This document shows positions 1-8,072 of a stretch of 9,398 bases of DNA, one piece after another; position 1 is the stretch's first letter; each line of letters opens with the position of its first letter. The DNA lies in NCBI GenBank assembly GCA_025937075.1, contig JAICSD010000148.1:1-9398 (forward strand), given 5' to 3'. Source of the DNA: Vicinamibacteria bacterium (GTDB taxonomy: Bacteria; Acidobacteriota; Vicinamibacteria; Vicinamibacterales; 2-12-FULL-66-21). Below the pieces are notes generated by a model. It did no database searches. It saw only the letters and a list, made by a program, of their open reading frames with translations, and was not told the DNA's origin. Position numbers and translations under genes: made by a program.

Positions 1-1059
1 ATGAGTACGCATCTCACGGATGCCGAGCTGCACGCGTTTGCCGAAGGGCGCCTTCGGTCCGATGACCTTATCCGGGCGGACGATCATCTGGCCCGATGCG
101 GCGAATGTCGGACCCGCGGCGCTGGCCTGACCGACTTCGTGCGTGCGAGTACCGCCGTTCAAAAGCGGATGACGTCGGCAGGCGGTCATCTGTCGGACGA
201 GGACATTCACCTCACCGCGCTCGGGTCGCTCGAGCCACCACGGCGCGCGGAGGTGCGGCGTCACCTGCAGGAGTGTGAGACCTGCTCGCAGCAGGTTTCC
301 GACCTGCGCTCCTGGTCAGCTCAGTCGCCCAGCCGCCTGAAGCCGCTTGCGATTGCCGCGGCGATTCTGCTCGCGGCTCTCATTCCGGCGATGCTCTGGC
401 AGGCGCGCACACCTCGTCCAAAGGAAAACGCGTCGCTCGCCGGCCTCGCCCAACTCAGTGCGTCGGATCAGGCACGGGTCCGCGCGTCGCTCGATGCCGG
501 CGTTGGCCGACTGCCTGACTTCATGACCGGCCTCACCGGCTCCCGTGAGACGCTCATGTCCGGAACGCCGTCCAGGGTTGTTGACTTCGCGCCTGTGTCG
601 CCGCTCGCCACCGCGACGTTGAGCGACCGCCCCACCTTCTCGTGGCGGCCACTCGCCGGCGCCGATTCATATGTGGTCACGGTGTTCGACGAACAATCGA
701 ACGAAATCACGCGCAGCTCTCCGCTTGCTCAACCGACCTGGGTCCCCGATCGTCCGCTCCCCAGGGAGCGCACGTACGTGTGGCAGGTGGCGGCGCTGCG
801 AAACGGACAAACGGTCGTCACACCCGTTGCTCCCATGCCGCCCGCGAAATTTCACGTCGTCGACGCGCATACCGCCGACGTCGTCGAACGGGCACACGCC
901 GAGTGGCCCGACTCGCATGTCCTGCTCGGGATTCTCGACATGAACGCGGGCATCGTCGACGACGCGATCCGCCAATTCGAGCAGGTCGGGCCAACCCAGC
1001 AAGGCGCGGATCTGGCGCGCCGTTCGCTGGATCGCCTTCGCCTCGTCCACGGCTCCTAG
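1..1059 (+). CDS. Membrane-anchored tandem zf-HC2 anti-sigma-like protein with Fn3-like outer domain
   Basis: 352 aa from the ATG at the first base. The N-terminus (TDAELHAFAEGRL) looks like a genuine start, but upstream DNA is not visible. Two zinc-binding anti-sigma motifs H-x3-C-x2-C are seen: H29/C33/C36 and H88/C92/C95. One hydrophobic helix follows at about 115-134, then a region of about 205-288 with the FSW....A..Y.V.V and Y.W.V patterns of Fn3/Ig-like folds. A short helical tail (about 303-348) resembles a single TPR. In the zf-HC2 family such proteins bind ECF sigma factors in the cytoplasm and release them on a signal. A double zinc finger plus a large outer domain is longer than a classical anti-sigma factor. 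The TPR-CHAT peptidase gene lies just downstream on the same strand, so the two are probably co-expressed. The cognate sigma gene would be expected upstream of the window. Regulatory role is inferred; domain calls are firm for the zinc motifs and helix, moderate for Fn3. Confidence 0.85.
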   Translation: MSTHLTDAELHAFAEGRLRSDDLIRADDHLARCGECRTRGAGLTDFVRASTAVQKRMTSAGGHLSDEDIHLTALGSLEPPRRAEVRRHLQECETCSQQVSDLRSWSAQSPSRLKPLAIAAAILLAALIPAMLWQARTPRPKENASLAGLAQLSASDQARVRASLDAGVGRLPDFMTGLTGSRETLMSGTPSRVVDFAPVSPLATATLSDRPTFSWRPLAGADSYVVTVFDEQSNEITRSSPLAQPTWVPDRPLPRERTYVWQVAALRNGQTVVTPVAPMPPAKFHVVDAHTADVVERAHAEWPDSHVLLGILDMNAGIVDDAIRQFEQVGPTQQGADLARRSLDRLRLVHGS

Positions 1060-1120
1060 GACGCCTTCAGACGACGGGCCCACTCGCCCTTGTTGTTGCG
1101 GCGCGTCAGGAGGCGTGCCA

Positions 1121-1126
1121 TATTAC
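1121..1126 (+). promoter_or_regulatory. Possible -10 element before the CHAT gene
   Basis: TATTAC (inside CATATTA) is an AT-rich island in GC-rich DNA, 14 nt before the ATG at 1141. A start site about 7 nt downstream would leave a leader of roughly 7-8 nt. No convincing -35 is seen. An AGGAGG at 1108-1113 lies too far (27 nt) from the ATG to serve as its ribosome binding site. Confidence 0.3.
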
Positions 1127-1140
1127 CGGTCCCCTTCTGC

Positions 1141-4077
1141 ATGGGCCCGGCACTCCGCATTCTCCTGGGGACCGTCCTCTGGTCGGTCGCGTCCGGTCAC
1201 TTACCGCAGGCCGACCCCGCGTCGGCACGCGTTCGCGCGCAGCAGATCCTGTCGGCAACCAGGATCGGCCAGGAAGAATTGGTGCCGTGCAGCCGGATCG
1301 AGGGCGCCGGACAGGCGCTCCTCGATCTCGGGCAAGAGGCGGGCGCAACCGCGGCGGACCGCGCGGTCGTCGCACTACGGCTCGCGGTGAAATCCGCGCG
1401 TTGCACAGGAGCCGAGCGCCTGCTCGGCGTTGCGCTCAAAGAGCTATCGTCCACGCTCCAGGGTTACTCGCCCGAGGACGCGCTGGCGCCGGCCAGAGAA
1501 AGCGTCGACGTCCTGCGCCGGGTCGACGACCGGCCGGCTCTCGCGGCCGCCTTGAACACTCTCGGCAACGCCTGCTGGTGGGCCAGTCGTTACGACGAGG
1601 CGCTCGACGCCTTTCAGCGGAGCCTCGAGATCTCGACGGCGGACGGCGACGGCAGCCTGGCTGCGCGGACCGAGAACAACATCGCGAACGTGCTCAAGGC
1701 GCGCGGAGAGTACGCGCCGGCGCTCGATCACCTGACCCGTGCGCTGGCCGCGTTCGAGGCGCTCGGGGACAGGCCGCGCGCCGCAATCGTGCTGAACAAC
1801 ATCGCGCTCGTCCACTCGTTCTGGGGCGACAACGCGACCGCGCTCGAGTACAGCGGACGCGCGCTCGCCCTCGGGCGAGCCGAGGGCGACCAGAACGTCA
1901 TCGGGAAGGCACTCGACACGCTCGGCGATTTTTATCGCGCCGCCGGCGCGTACGACCAGGCGCTCAAATCGTTCCAGGAGGCGCTGCGGATCCGAACGGC
2001 GCTCGGCCAGAGAGCCGGAATTACCGAAACGACGCACAACATTGGCCTGGTGTATTTCTCGCAGGGCGAGTACGAGCTGGCCATCGCCGCGTTCAAGCGC
2101 GGTCTTCGCCTGGATCACGACTGGAAGATGGGGGACGATGCCGTCGAAGCGGAAGGCCTGCGGAATATCGGCGCGGCGGCCTGGCGCCTCGGGCAACGCA
2201 CGCGCGCGGCAGCAGATTTCCGCGCGAGCCTTGCGATCGTCCGGCGGACGCGAAACCGGTACCGCGAAGCGGAGGTGCTGGACGATCTCGGCGAGATGGC
2301 CGTCGCCGAGCGGCATCTGGCCGAATCATCCGAACTATTCGAGAAGTCGCTGGCAATTCGCCGCGATATTGGAGATCAGGCTGGAATCTGCCGATCGCTG
2401 ACCTCGCTGGCGGCGGCTCGCCTGGCCGCCGGGAGCCCTCGAGCGGCGCTCGACCTGGCCAGGCAGGCGCTCGAGTCGCCGATCATTCGCGAGCAGCCGG
2501 ATCTGCTCTGGCCGGCGCAGGCTGTGGCAGGCCGCGCGTATCGACGCCTTCACCGCGGCGCGGAGGCGAAGGCGATCCTCGAGGACGCGATTCAATCGAT
2601 CGAGCAGATCGCCGTCGGCGCGCCCGGCAGCGAAGGTCTGGGACTGCATTTTTTCGAGGACAAGCTGCTGCCGTATCACGAGCTGATCGCGCTCTCGATC
2701 GAGCGGCACGAGCCCGGCGAGGCGATCGGCGTCGCGGAGCGATCGAAGGCGCGCGTGCTGACACAGTTGATTGGGAGCGCACGCGGAGACGAGACGAAAC
2801 TGCTCACTGACGCGGAGAAGCGCGAGCGCGGGCGGCTGAGGGATGCCGTGCTCACGCTCAACCGGCAGATCGCGACCGAGCAGGAGCACGGGCGTGCTGA
2901 CGCGTCCCGCATGGAGGCGCTGGAGGCGTCGCGGCACGACGCGCGTGAGGCCGTCGATGCCTTCGAGACAACGCTCGCGACCCGTCACCCCGAGCTGGCG
3001 ACCGCACCCATCGCGATCGCACCATTCGCCGTCGCTCAGGCGGGCGCCATCGTAGGCGACCGCAGGACAGCCGCGGTCGAATACGTCGTGGCGGACGATC
3101 GGCTGTACGCATTCCTGGTCACGCGCGACCGGGCGCAGCTCAGCGTCGACGCTCGCGCGATCGACGTAGACCGAACCGCGTTGACCCGGCGAATCGACCG
3201 GCTCGGAAACGAAATCGCTTCACGCGATTTCGCATTTACGGGCGACGCCCGCGCGCTGTACGACACGCTGCTCGGTCCTTTCCGTGCGCGTCTGGCCGGC
3301 ATCACGCGTTTGATCATCGTCCCGGACGGCGTGCTGTGGAGCGTGCCGTTCCAGGCCCTGCGAGGGCCCGACGGGTTTGTCATCGAGCATGCGTCTGTGT
3401 CGTACGCGCCGTCATTGGCAGCGCTCCGCGAAATTCAGCGCTTGCCGAAACCGACGGGACCACGCACCGTGCTCGCGATGGCGAGGACGGAATTCGGATC
3501 GGGCCTCGAGCCGCTGCCGGATGCCGCCAGCCAGGTGCGGCTGATTCGGGATATTTACGGCGCTGATCGCGCGGCCGTGTTCGTCGGTGATGCCGCAACG
3601 GAGAGCCGTTTCAAGAGCGAGGCTCCGCGCTACGCCGTGCTGCACCTCGCAACCCACGGTATCCTCGAGGAAGCGAGCCCGCTCTACTCGCACCTGGTCC
3701 TGACCCCGTCGCCGGACAGCGGCGGCGACGACGGACGGCTCGAGGCGAGAGAGATCATGCGGCTGAAGCTCACGGCGGATCTGGTGGTGCTCGCGGCGTG
3801 CGAGACCGGCCGAGGCCGCACCGCGCCCGGCGAAGGCGTCATCGGGACGACGTGGGCGCTCTTTGCGGCCGGGGCGCGCTCGACCGTCGTCAGCCAGTTT
3901 CGGGTGGAATCGAAGAGCACGACCGACCTGCTCGTCGGGTTCCATCGGCGGCTCGCGCGCGACGCGGGATCCAAGACCGATGCGCTTCGAGCTGCGGCCC
4001 TCGATCTGTTGCGAACGCCGCGCTACGCGCACCCGTACTACTGGGCCGGGTTCATCCTCATCGGCGATCCGGACTGA
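1141..4077 (+). CDS. TPR-CHAT domain protein (caspase-like peptidase), exported or membrane-tethered
   Basis: 978 aa from ATG 1141. The frame stays open upstream to a TTG at 1090, which would add 17 Arg-rich residues; neither start has a well-placed Shine-Dalgarno. I prefer the ATG because its first residues form a hydrophobic segment ending ..VASG, signal-peptide-like. From about residue 131 to 490 there are about nine consecutive TPRs of 40 aa period (e.g. LNTLGNACWWASRYDEALDAF, split over the repeat). A charged, probably coiled linker lies at about 545-620, then a C-terminal CHAT domain at about 675-975. The CHAT His-Cys dyad is visible: His839 in LATHG and Cys887 in LAACETG. The ending (PYYWAGFILIGDPD) is typical of the family. 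CHAT proteins are clan CD cysteine peptidases related to caspases and separase; the TPRs would recruit substrate or partner. The gene follows the zf-HC2 protein closely and probably shares its regulation. The substrate cannot be told from sequence. Confidence 0.9.
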   Translation: MGPALRILLGTVLWSVASGHLPQADPASARVRAQQILSATRIGQEELVPCSRIEGAGQALLDLGQEAGATAADRAVVALRLAVKSARCTGAERLLGVALKELSSTLQGYSPEDALAPARESVDVLRRVDDRPALAAALNTLGNACWWASRYDEALDAFQRSLEISTADGDGSLAARTENNIANVLKARGEYAPALDHLTRALAAFEALGDRPRAAIVLNNIALVHSFWGDNATALEYSGRALALGRAEGDQNVIGKALDTLGDFYRAAGAYDQALKSFQEALRIRTALGQRAGITETTHNIGLVYFSQGEYELAIAAFKRGLRLDHDWKMGDDAVEAEGLRNIGAAAWRLGQRTRAAADFRASLAIVRRTRNRYREAEVLDDLGEMAVAERHLAESSELFEKSLAIRRDIGDQAGICRSLTSLAAARLAAGSPRAALDLARQALESPIIREQPDLLWPAQAVAGRAYRRLHRGAEAKAILEDAIQSIEQIAVGAPGSEGLGLHFFEDKLLPYHELIALSIERHEPGEAIGVAERSKARVLTQLIGSARGDETKLLTDAEKRERGRLRDAVLTLNRQIATEQEHGRADASRMEALEASRHDAREAVDAFETTLATRHPELATAPIAIAPFAVAQAGAIVGDRRTAAVEYVVADDRLYAFLVTRDRAQLSVDARAIDVDRTALTRRIDRLGNEIASRDFAFTGDARALYDTLLGPFRARLAGITRLIIVPDGVLWSVPFQALRGPDGFVIEHASVSYAPSLAALREIQRLPKPTGPRTVLAMARTEFGSGLEPLPDAASQVRLIRDIYGADRAAVFVGDAATESRFKSEAPRYAVLHLATHGILEEASPLYSHLVLTPSPDSGGDDGRLEAREIMRLKLTADLVVLAACETGRGRTAPGEGVIGTTWALFAAGARSTVVSQFRVESKSTTDLLVGFHRRLARDAGSKTDALRAAALDLLRTPRYAHPYYWAGFILIGDPD

Positions 4078-4116
4078 CGCCCGTTTCGGATACAACATTA
4101 GAAGGGCGACGGTTGC

Positions 4117-4122
4117 AAGGAG
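4117..4122 (+). promoter_or_regulatory. Shine-Dalgarno for the S1-like gene
   Basis: AAGGAG ends 6 nt before GTG 4129 and decides this non-ATG start. The 51-bp gap after the CHAT stop also contains an AT-rich stretch (GATACAACATTA, 4089-4100) that could be part of a promoter, but no clear -35/-10 pair is resolved. Confidence 0.7.
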
Positions 4123-4128
4123 TGCGTC

Positions 4129-5316
4129 GTGAGCGATCCGGAAGAAGATTTTGCGTCGATGTTCGAAGCGTCCGTCAAGGCGCGCCAGGTCAGCCGCGGG
4201 CAGACGATTGAAGGCACCATCGTCGGGTTCGGTCCGAAAGTGGCGTTCGTCGACATCGGCGGGAAAGGCGAAGCCGAGATCGACATCGACGAGCTGAAAG
4301 ATGCCGAGGGCGACGTCGAAGTGTCCGTCGGCGATCGCATTCACGCGATGGTCGTGTCGACGAGCGGCGGCATCGTGCTGTCACGAAAAGGCGTGCGAAA
4401 CGCGGAGACGCAGCGCGAGCTCGAGGACGCGTTCGCGGCCAATCTTGCGGTCGAAGGCAAGGTGGAGAGCGTCGTCAAAGGCGGATACGAAGTGCGCGTC
4501 GCCCGCGAGCGCGCGTTTTGTCCCTTCTCGCAGATCGACGTCGTCCGAACAGAGGATCCTCAGGCGCACGTCGGGCACGTCTACGCGTTCCGCATCATCG
4601 AGTACAAGGACGCCGGAAAGAACGTGGTGCTTTCCCGGCGCAAGCACCTCGAGGAGCAGCAGGCTGTTCGTGCCGCGGAAGTGCGGCGGTCGATCGTGCC
4701 CGGCGCGGTGCTGACCGGACGGGTCGTCTCCGTGCCCGCATTCGGCGCCTTCGTCGATCTCGGCGCGGGCATCCAGGGCCTGCTCCACGTTTCGGAGATG
4801 AGCTGGGCGCGTGGGACCGACCCGAGCGAGATCGTATCGCCCGGCGACGAGATCACCGTGAAGGTCCTTCGCGTGGACGAGGGGACGCAGAAGATTTCGC
4901 TGGGATTGAAGCAGCTCCAGGACGATCCATGGACGACGGCCGCCGCGACATACGAGGTCGGCCAGGTGCGGACGGCGCGCGTGACGCGCGTGGCCGACTT
5001 CGGTGCCTTCGTGGAGCTGGAGCCCGGGATCGAAGGGCTGGCGCACGCGTCCACGTTCCCGCCGAGTGCGCGGGCGGGAGAGTGGAAGAAGTCGGTCGCC
5101 GTCGGCTCGATTGCGACGTGCGAGATCCTGAGTGTCGACGCCGCGCAGAAACGGATCGGCGTCGCACTCGTCGAGGAAGGATCGTCGCGTGCGGCGGCCG
5201 CTGACCAGCCGGAACACGCAGAACCGACGCAATCCGCCGCCGGGACCGACACAACTTCTCCACCGTCGCTGGGATCGCTTGGCGACAGTCTGCGCGATGC
5301 TCTCAAACGCCGCTGA
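4129..5316 (+). CDS. S1 RNA-binding protein with four S1 domains (short ribosomal protein S1-like)
   Basis: 395 aa from GTG 4129. Four OB-fold S1 repeats are visible at about 22-88, 106-171, 190-262 and 275-348, followed by a low-complexity Ala/Ser/Thr tail to 395. Repeat 2 (KGGYEV...RAFCPFSQ ... NVVLSRR) resembles the ribosome-docking second repeat of bacterial S1. Repeat 3 (FGAFVDLGAGIQGLLHVSEM ... ISLGLKQLQDDPW) is very close to the canonical mRNA-binding third repeat. Repeat 4 keeps FGAFVELEPGIEGLAHAS. Classical Gram-negative S1 has six repeats and about 550 aa; four-repeat forms of about 380-400 aa exist in other bacteria (YpfD-like). It probably binds single-stranded RNA and aids translation or RNA stability in the cytoplasm. 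Whether it is the cell's main S1 or a paralogue cannot be decided here, so I give no symbol. Its own Shine-Dalgarno and 51-bp gap suggest it is expressed separately from the CHAT gene. Confidence 0.9.
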   Translation: MSDPEEDFASMFEASVKARQVSRGQTIEGTIVGFGPKVAFVDIGGKGEAEIDIDELKDAEGDVEVSVGDRIHAMVVSTSGGIVLSRKGVRNAETQRELEDAFAANLAVEGKVESVVKGGYEVRVARERAFCPFSQIDVVRTEDPQAHVGHVYAFRIIEYKDAGKNVVLSRRKHLEEQQAVRAAEVRRSIVPGAVLTGRVVSVPAFGAFVDLGAGIQGLLHVSEMSWARGTDPSEIVSPGDEITVKVLRVDEGTQKISLGLKQLQDDPWTTAAATYEVGQVRTARVTRVADFGAFVELEPGIEGLAHASTFPPSARAGEWKKSVAVGSIATCEILSVDAAQKRIGVALVEEGSSRAAAADQPEHAEPTQSAAGTDTTSPPSLGSLGDSLRDALKRR

Positions 5317-5332
5317 GTGAGGCCCCTCAGCG
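5311..5332 (+). terminator. Stem-loop at the S1-like stop codon, possible terminator
   Basis: A perfect 7-bp stem CGCTGAG (5311-5317) / CTCAGCG (5326-5332) with an 8-nt loop overlaps the TGA at 5314-5316. No T-run follows, so it may be a weak or Rho-assisted terminator, or only a 3'-end stabilising hairpin. The rest of the 128-bp gap to the kinase shows nothing else except the -10-like element near the kinase start. Confidence 0.35.
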
Positions 5333-5426
5333 CGCTGCGGCAACGAGCACAGTGTCGCAATGGATCCTGAGGAGGTCGTGAACGGACGGTGAACACCCTG
5401 GGAGCCGGGAATCGCGTCTCGAGCGT

Positions 5427-5432
5427 TATTCT
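5427..5432 (+). promoter_or_regulatory. Possible -10 element of the kinase gene
   Basis: TATTCT, 12 nt before ATG 5445, would give a leader of about 5 nt. There is no Shine-Dalgarno in front of this ATG and no other in-frame start nearby, so a near-leaderless transcript is plausible. No good -35 hexamer is seen at the usual distance. Confidence 0.35.
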
Positions 5433-5444
5433 TGTGCGGACCCC

Positions 5445-8042
5445 ATGCTCGCTCCCGGGACCAGAATCGGCGTTTACGAAGTCATCACCGCGCTCGGCGC
5501 CGGAGGAATGGGCGAGGTATACCGCGCCCGTGACACCAGGCTCCACAGGGACGTCGCGCTGAAGGTCCTCCCCCGCCAGCTCGCCTCCGATCCGTCGAGC
5601 CTCGAACGCTTCGAGCGCGAAGCGCGCCAGATCGCGTCGCTGAATCATCCCAACATCATCGCCATCTTCGATACCGGCACACACGGGGACGTCGCCTACA
5701 TCGTGACGGAGCTCGTCGACGGCGCGACGCTGCGGGGGACCACGTGGACCGTCCGCAAGGCGGCGGAGATCGGCGCGCAGGTGGCTGATGCGCTCGCGGC
5801 CGCGCACCGCGCCGGCGTCACCCATCGCGACGTCAAGCCCGATAACGTCATGGTCGCGAGCGATGGCCGCGTGAAGCTGCTCGACTTCGGCATCGCGAAA
5901 CCGGCCGTCGAACCGGAAGGCGTCACGGTTGCGCACACGTCCATCGGTTCCACTCTGGGCACGCCAGGCTACATGGCACCCGAGCAGGTGCGCGGCGGAG
6001 TCGTCGATCAGCGGACGGACATCTTTGCGCTTGGCGTCCTCCTCTACGAAATGCTCGCCGGCGCGGCGCCATTCAAACGCGACACGCCGCCGGAAATGCT
6101 GACCGCGACGCTGCATGCCGATCCGCCGGACCTCCCGGCGGGGATTCCGGAGGCGTTCCAACGAGTCGTTCGCCGATGCCTCGAGAAGAATCCGAACGAG
6201 CGGTTCCAATCCGCCGAGGACCTCGCGTTCGCGCTGCGGCAGTTGACGGAAACGTCGCGAGCGACAGCGGCGAGCGATGTCCCGCCGTCGGCCCCGACGC
6301 CGTCGCGCGCGGGCGGCGGCGCAGCGCGCATCACGATTGCCGCTGCCGCCTTCCTGCTTGGCGCCTTCGCGGCGGCGGCGGTGTTCGCCCGATGGACGGC
6401 ACAGCGCGATTCACACATCGATCCGATTCAGCTCACACGCATCAGCAGCGATCGACGCGACGAGGTGTCTCCGCGGATTTCGCCGGACGGCAGGTCGCTG
6501 GCTTATCTGCGCACGGGGGGCGGCGTTACGGAGGTGCTCGTCCGGCCGCTCGACTCGCCGGACGCGGTCACGGTCGCGCGCTCGAACATGGTTCTCTATA
6601 CGCCTGTGTGGTCGCCCGACAGCAATCAGGTCTGCTATCGCGATGTCCACCGGGATTTCTGGTGCGTCGGCGCGGCCGGCGGCTCGCCGCAGCGCGTGCT
6701 GCAGGATGTCACCTGGGCGCAGATCGCGCCAAACGGCCGCGACATCTACTTCATCCGCGTCTTCGAGAACCGTCCGTGGCTCTACCGCAGCGCTTCGGGG
6801 GGAAATCCAGCGCGTGTGGGCAGCGAAAGCTGGCCGTTGGATTCGACGGGGCTGTCGCCCGTATCGCCGGATGGATCGTCGTTGATCGTGACGTTGCGCT
6901 CGGGATGCTGGCTCGTCTCTTTGCCGGGCGGCGAACGCCGCGCGATTCCGTCCGATCCATCAGCGCGCACGACGTCGATCGCGTGGCTGCCAGACAGCCG
7001 CCATATCGCCGCCGTCGAGGAAACGACCACGTTGATCGGCTCGCGCATCGTTATCGAAGACCTGCGAAGCGCCGCGCGCCGCCTGGTGTTCACGACCGCT
7101 GATGACGTGCAGTCCGTGACGGCGACACCGGACGGCACCGCCCTTGTCTACGCGGGAGGCGCGGTCGAGCGCGACATCGTCGAGTACACGGGGGATGGGC
7201 AGCTCGTTCGATCGGTGGCGGCCTCGTCGCTGCTCGAAGGATTTCCTTCGTGGGCCCGCCGCGGCGATCGTTTCGTCTACCGCGCGGGCGGACCAGGTCA
7301 GGTCTCGAGCCTCTGGATGGGCACGCCGGACGGTTCGCCGCCGAGGCTGGTACAGCGGCTCACCGACAGCGTCGTCTCGCAGACGCCGATCTCTCCCGAC
7401 GGCGCACGCATCGCGTATGCCGACAGCACGGGGATTTACGTCATCGCCGCAACGGGCGGACGCGCGGTGCGTGTCCTGGCGACCACCAACGCCGGCGCGG
7501 CGCTCTGCTGGTCGCCCGACGGCGATTGGATCTGGTACTCCGAACGACCGACGGGCCTCGGACGCGTGCCGAGCGGCGGCGGTCATCCACAGCCCATCAA
7601 CGCGTCGCCCGCAATCCTGACGACCTGCTCCCCGGACGGACGATGGCTGCTGCGGCGAAGCGAGACGGATTTCGTGGTGACGTCCGCGGATGGCAAGACC
7701 GACCGCCCCATTGCCAGGGCCGACGAGTACGCCACGCGCGGCAACAACGTGGGTGATCTGAGCGGCCAATTCTCCGGCGACAGCAGTCGCGTGTACATGC
7801 TGCGCGTCGACCGGCGCACGATCGATGTCTTCGACGTCGCCAGCGGGCGAAAGCTGCGCTCGATCGCGTTCAACATGCCGGTCGAGGATCACATCGAAAG
7901 CTTCTCGTTCGACCCTGACGGCACGCGCGTGCTCCTCACAACCGGCGGCGACCGGGACGATCTCTGGATGGTGAAAGGCTTCGCTCAGCCTGCGGCGTCG
8001 TGGAGACGGTGGTTCATGCACTGGGAGGCGCCCGAGCGGTGA
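5445..8042 (+). CDS. Receptor-type Ser/Thr protein kinase with TolB/PD40-like beta-propeller
   Basis: 865 aa. Kinase domain about 10-268 with every key element: glycine loop GAGGMGEV (18-25), Lys40 in VALK, alpha-C Glu59, HRDVKPDN (catalytic Asp129, Asn134), DFG 147-149, and APE 178-180. HRD plus DFG with a Ser/Thr-rich activation loop (TVAHTSIGSTLGTPGY) fits a PknB-like RD kinase controlled by loop autophosphorylation. A Pro/Ala/Ser linker precedes one transmembrane helix at about 295-316. The rest, about 325-860, carries about twelve repeats with SPDG-type turns (e.g. ISPDGRSLAY, WSPDSNQVCY, FSGDSSRVYM), as in TolB/PD40 propellers, expected outside the membrane as sensor or binding module. 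The start is firm: no in-frame alternative lies nearby and the N-terminus matches family starts. It stands alone between a 128-bp gap and a convergent sigma gene (30 bp between stops). Ligand and substrates are unknown. Confidence 0.93.
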   Translation: MLAPGTRIGVYEVITALGAGGMGEVYRARDTRLHRDVALKVLPRQLASDPSSLERFEREARQIASLNHPNIIAIFDTGTHGDVAYIVTELVDGATLRGTTWTVRKAAEIGAQVADALAAAHRAGVTHRDVKPDNVMVASDGRVKLLDFGIAKPAVEPEGVTVAHTSIGSTLGTPGYMAPEQVRGGVVDQRTDIFALGVLLYEMLAGAAPFKRDTPPEMLTATLHADPPDLPAGIPEAFQRVVRRCLEKNPNERFQSAEDLAFALRQLTETSRATAASDVPPSAPTPSRAGGGAARITIAAAAFLLGAFAAAAVFARWTAQRDSHIDPIQLTRISSDRRDEVSPRISPDGRSLAYLRTGGGVTEVLVRPLDSPDAVTVARSNMVLYTPVWSPDSNQVCYRDVHRDFWCVGAAGGSPQRVLQDVTWAQIAPNGRDIYFIRVFENRPWLYRSASGGNPARVGSESWPLDSTGLSPVSPDGSSLIVTLRSGCWLVSLPGGERRAIPSDPSARTTSIAWLPDSRHIAAVEETTTLIGSRIVIEDLRSAARRLVFTTADDVQSVTATPDGTALVYAGGAVERDIVEYTGDGQLVRSVAASSLLEGFPSWARRGDRFVYRAGGPGQVSSLWMGTPDGSPPRLVQRLTDSVVSQTPISPDGARIAYADSTGIYVIAATGGRAVRVLATTNAGAALCWSPDGDWIWYSERPTGLGRVPSGGGHPQPINASPAILTTCSPDGRWLLRRSETDFVVTSADGKTDRPIARADEYATRGNNVGDLSGQFSGDSSRVYMLRVDRRTIDVFDVASGRKLRSIAFNMPVEDHIESFSFDPDGTRVLLTTGGDRDDLWMVKGFAQPAASWRRWFMHWEAPER

Positions 8043-8072
8043 GGAGGCGTTCCCGATCCGGACTGACGGCGC

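Noticed and set aside
642..2810. Very long open frame on the plus strand overlapping the zf-HC2 and CHAT genes
   Set aside because: Its translation is a low-complexity Arg/Gly/Ala-rich run with no domain. It is an out-of-frame shadow made stop-free by high GC, and the overlapped frames encode clear domains.
5360..5392. Ten-codon mini-frame (MDPEEVVNGR) upstream of the kinase
   Set aside because: There is no Shine-Dalgarno before it, no conservation evidence and no attenuator structure nearby. An AGGAGG at 5370-5375 lies inside it but has no well-spaced start that leads into the kinase frame.
4581..6209. Long minus-strand frame antisense to the S1-like and kinase genes
   Set aside because: It runs across two well-supported plus-strand genes and the gap between them, with Arg/Ser-rich composition and no recognisable motif.
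4065..8068. 15-bp direct repeat CGATCCGGACTGACG at 4065-4079 and 8054-8068
   Set aside because: Both copies fall at gene 3' ends, which is curious, but the first is coding (..DPD stop) and there is no extension, terminal repeat or mobile gene. Chance is the simpler explanation.
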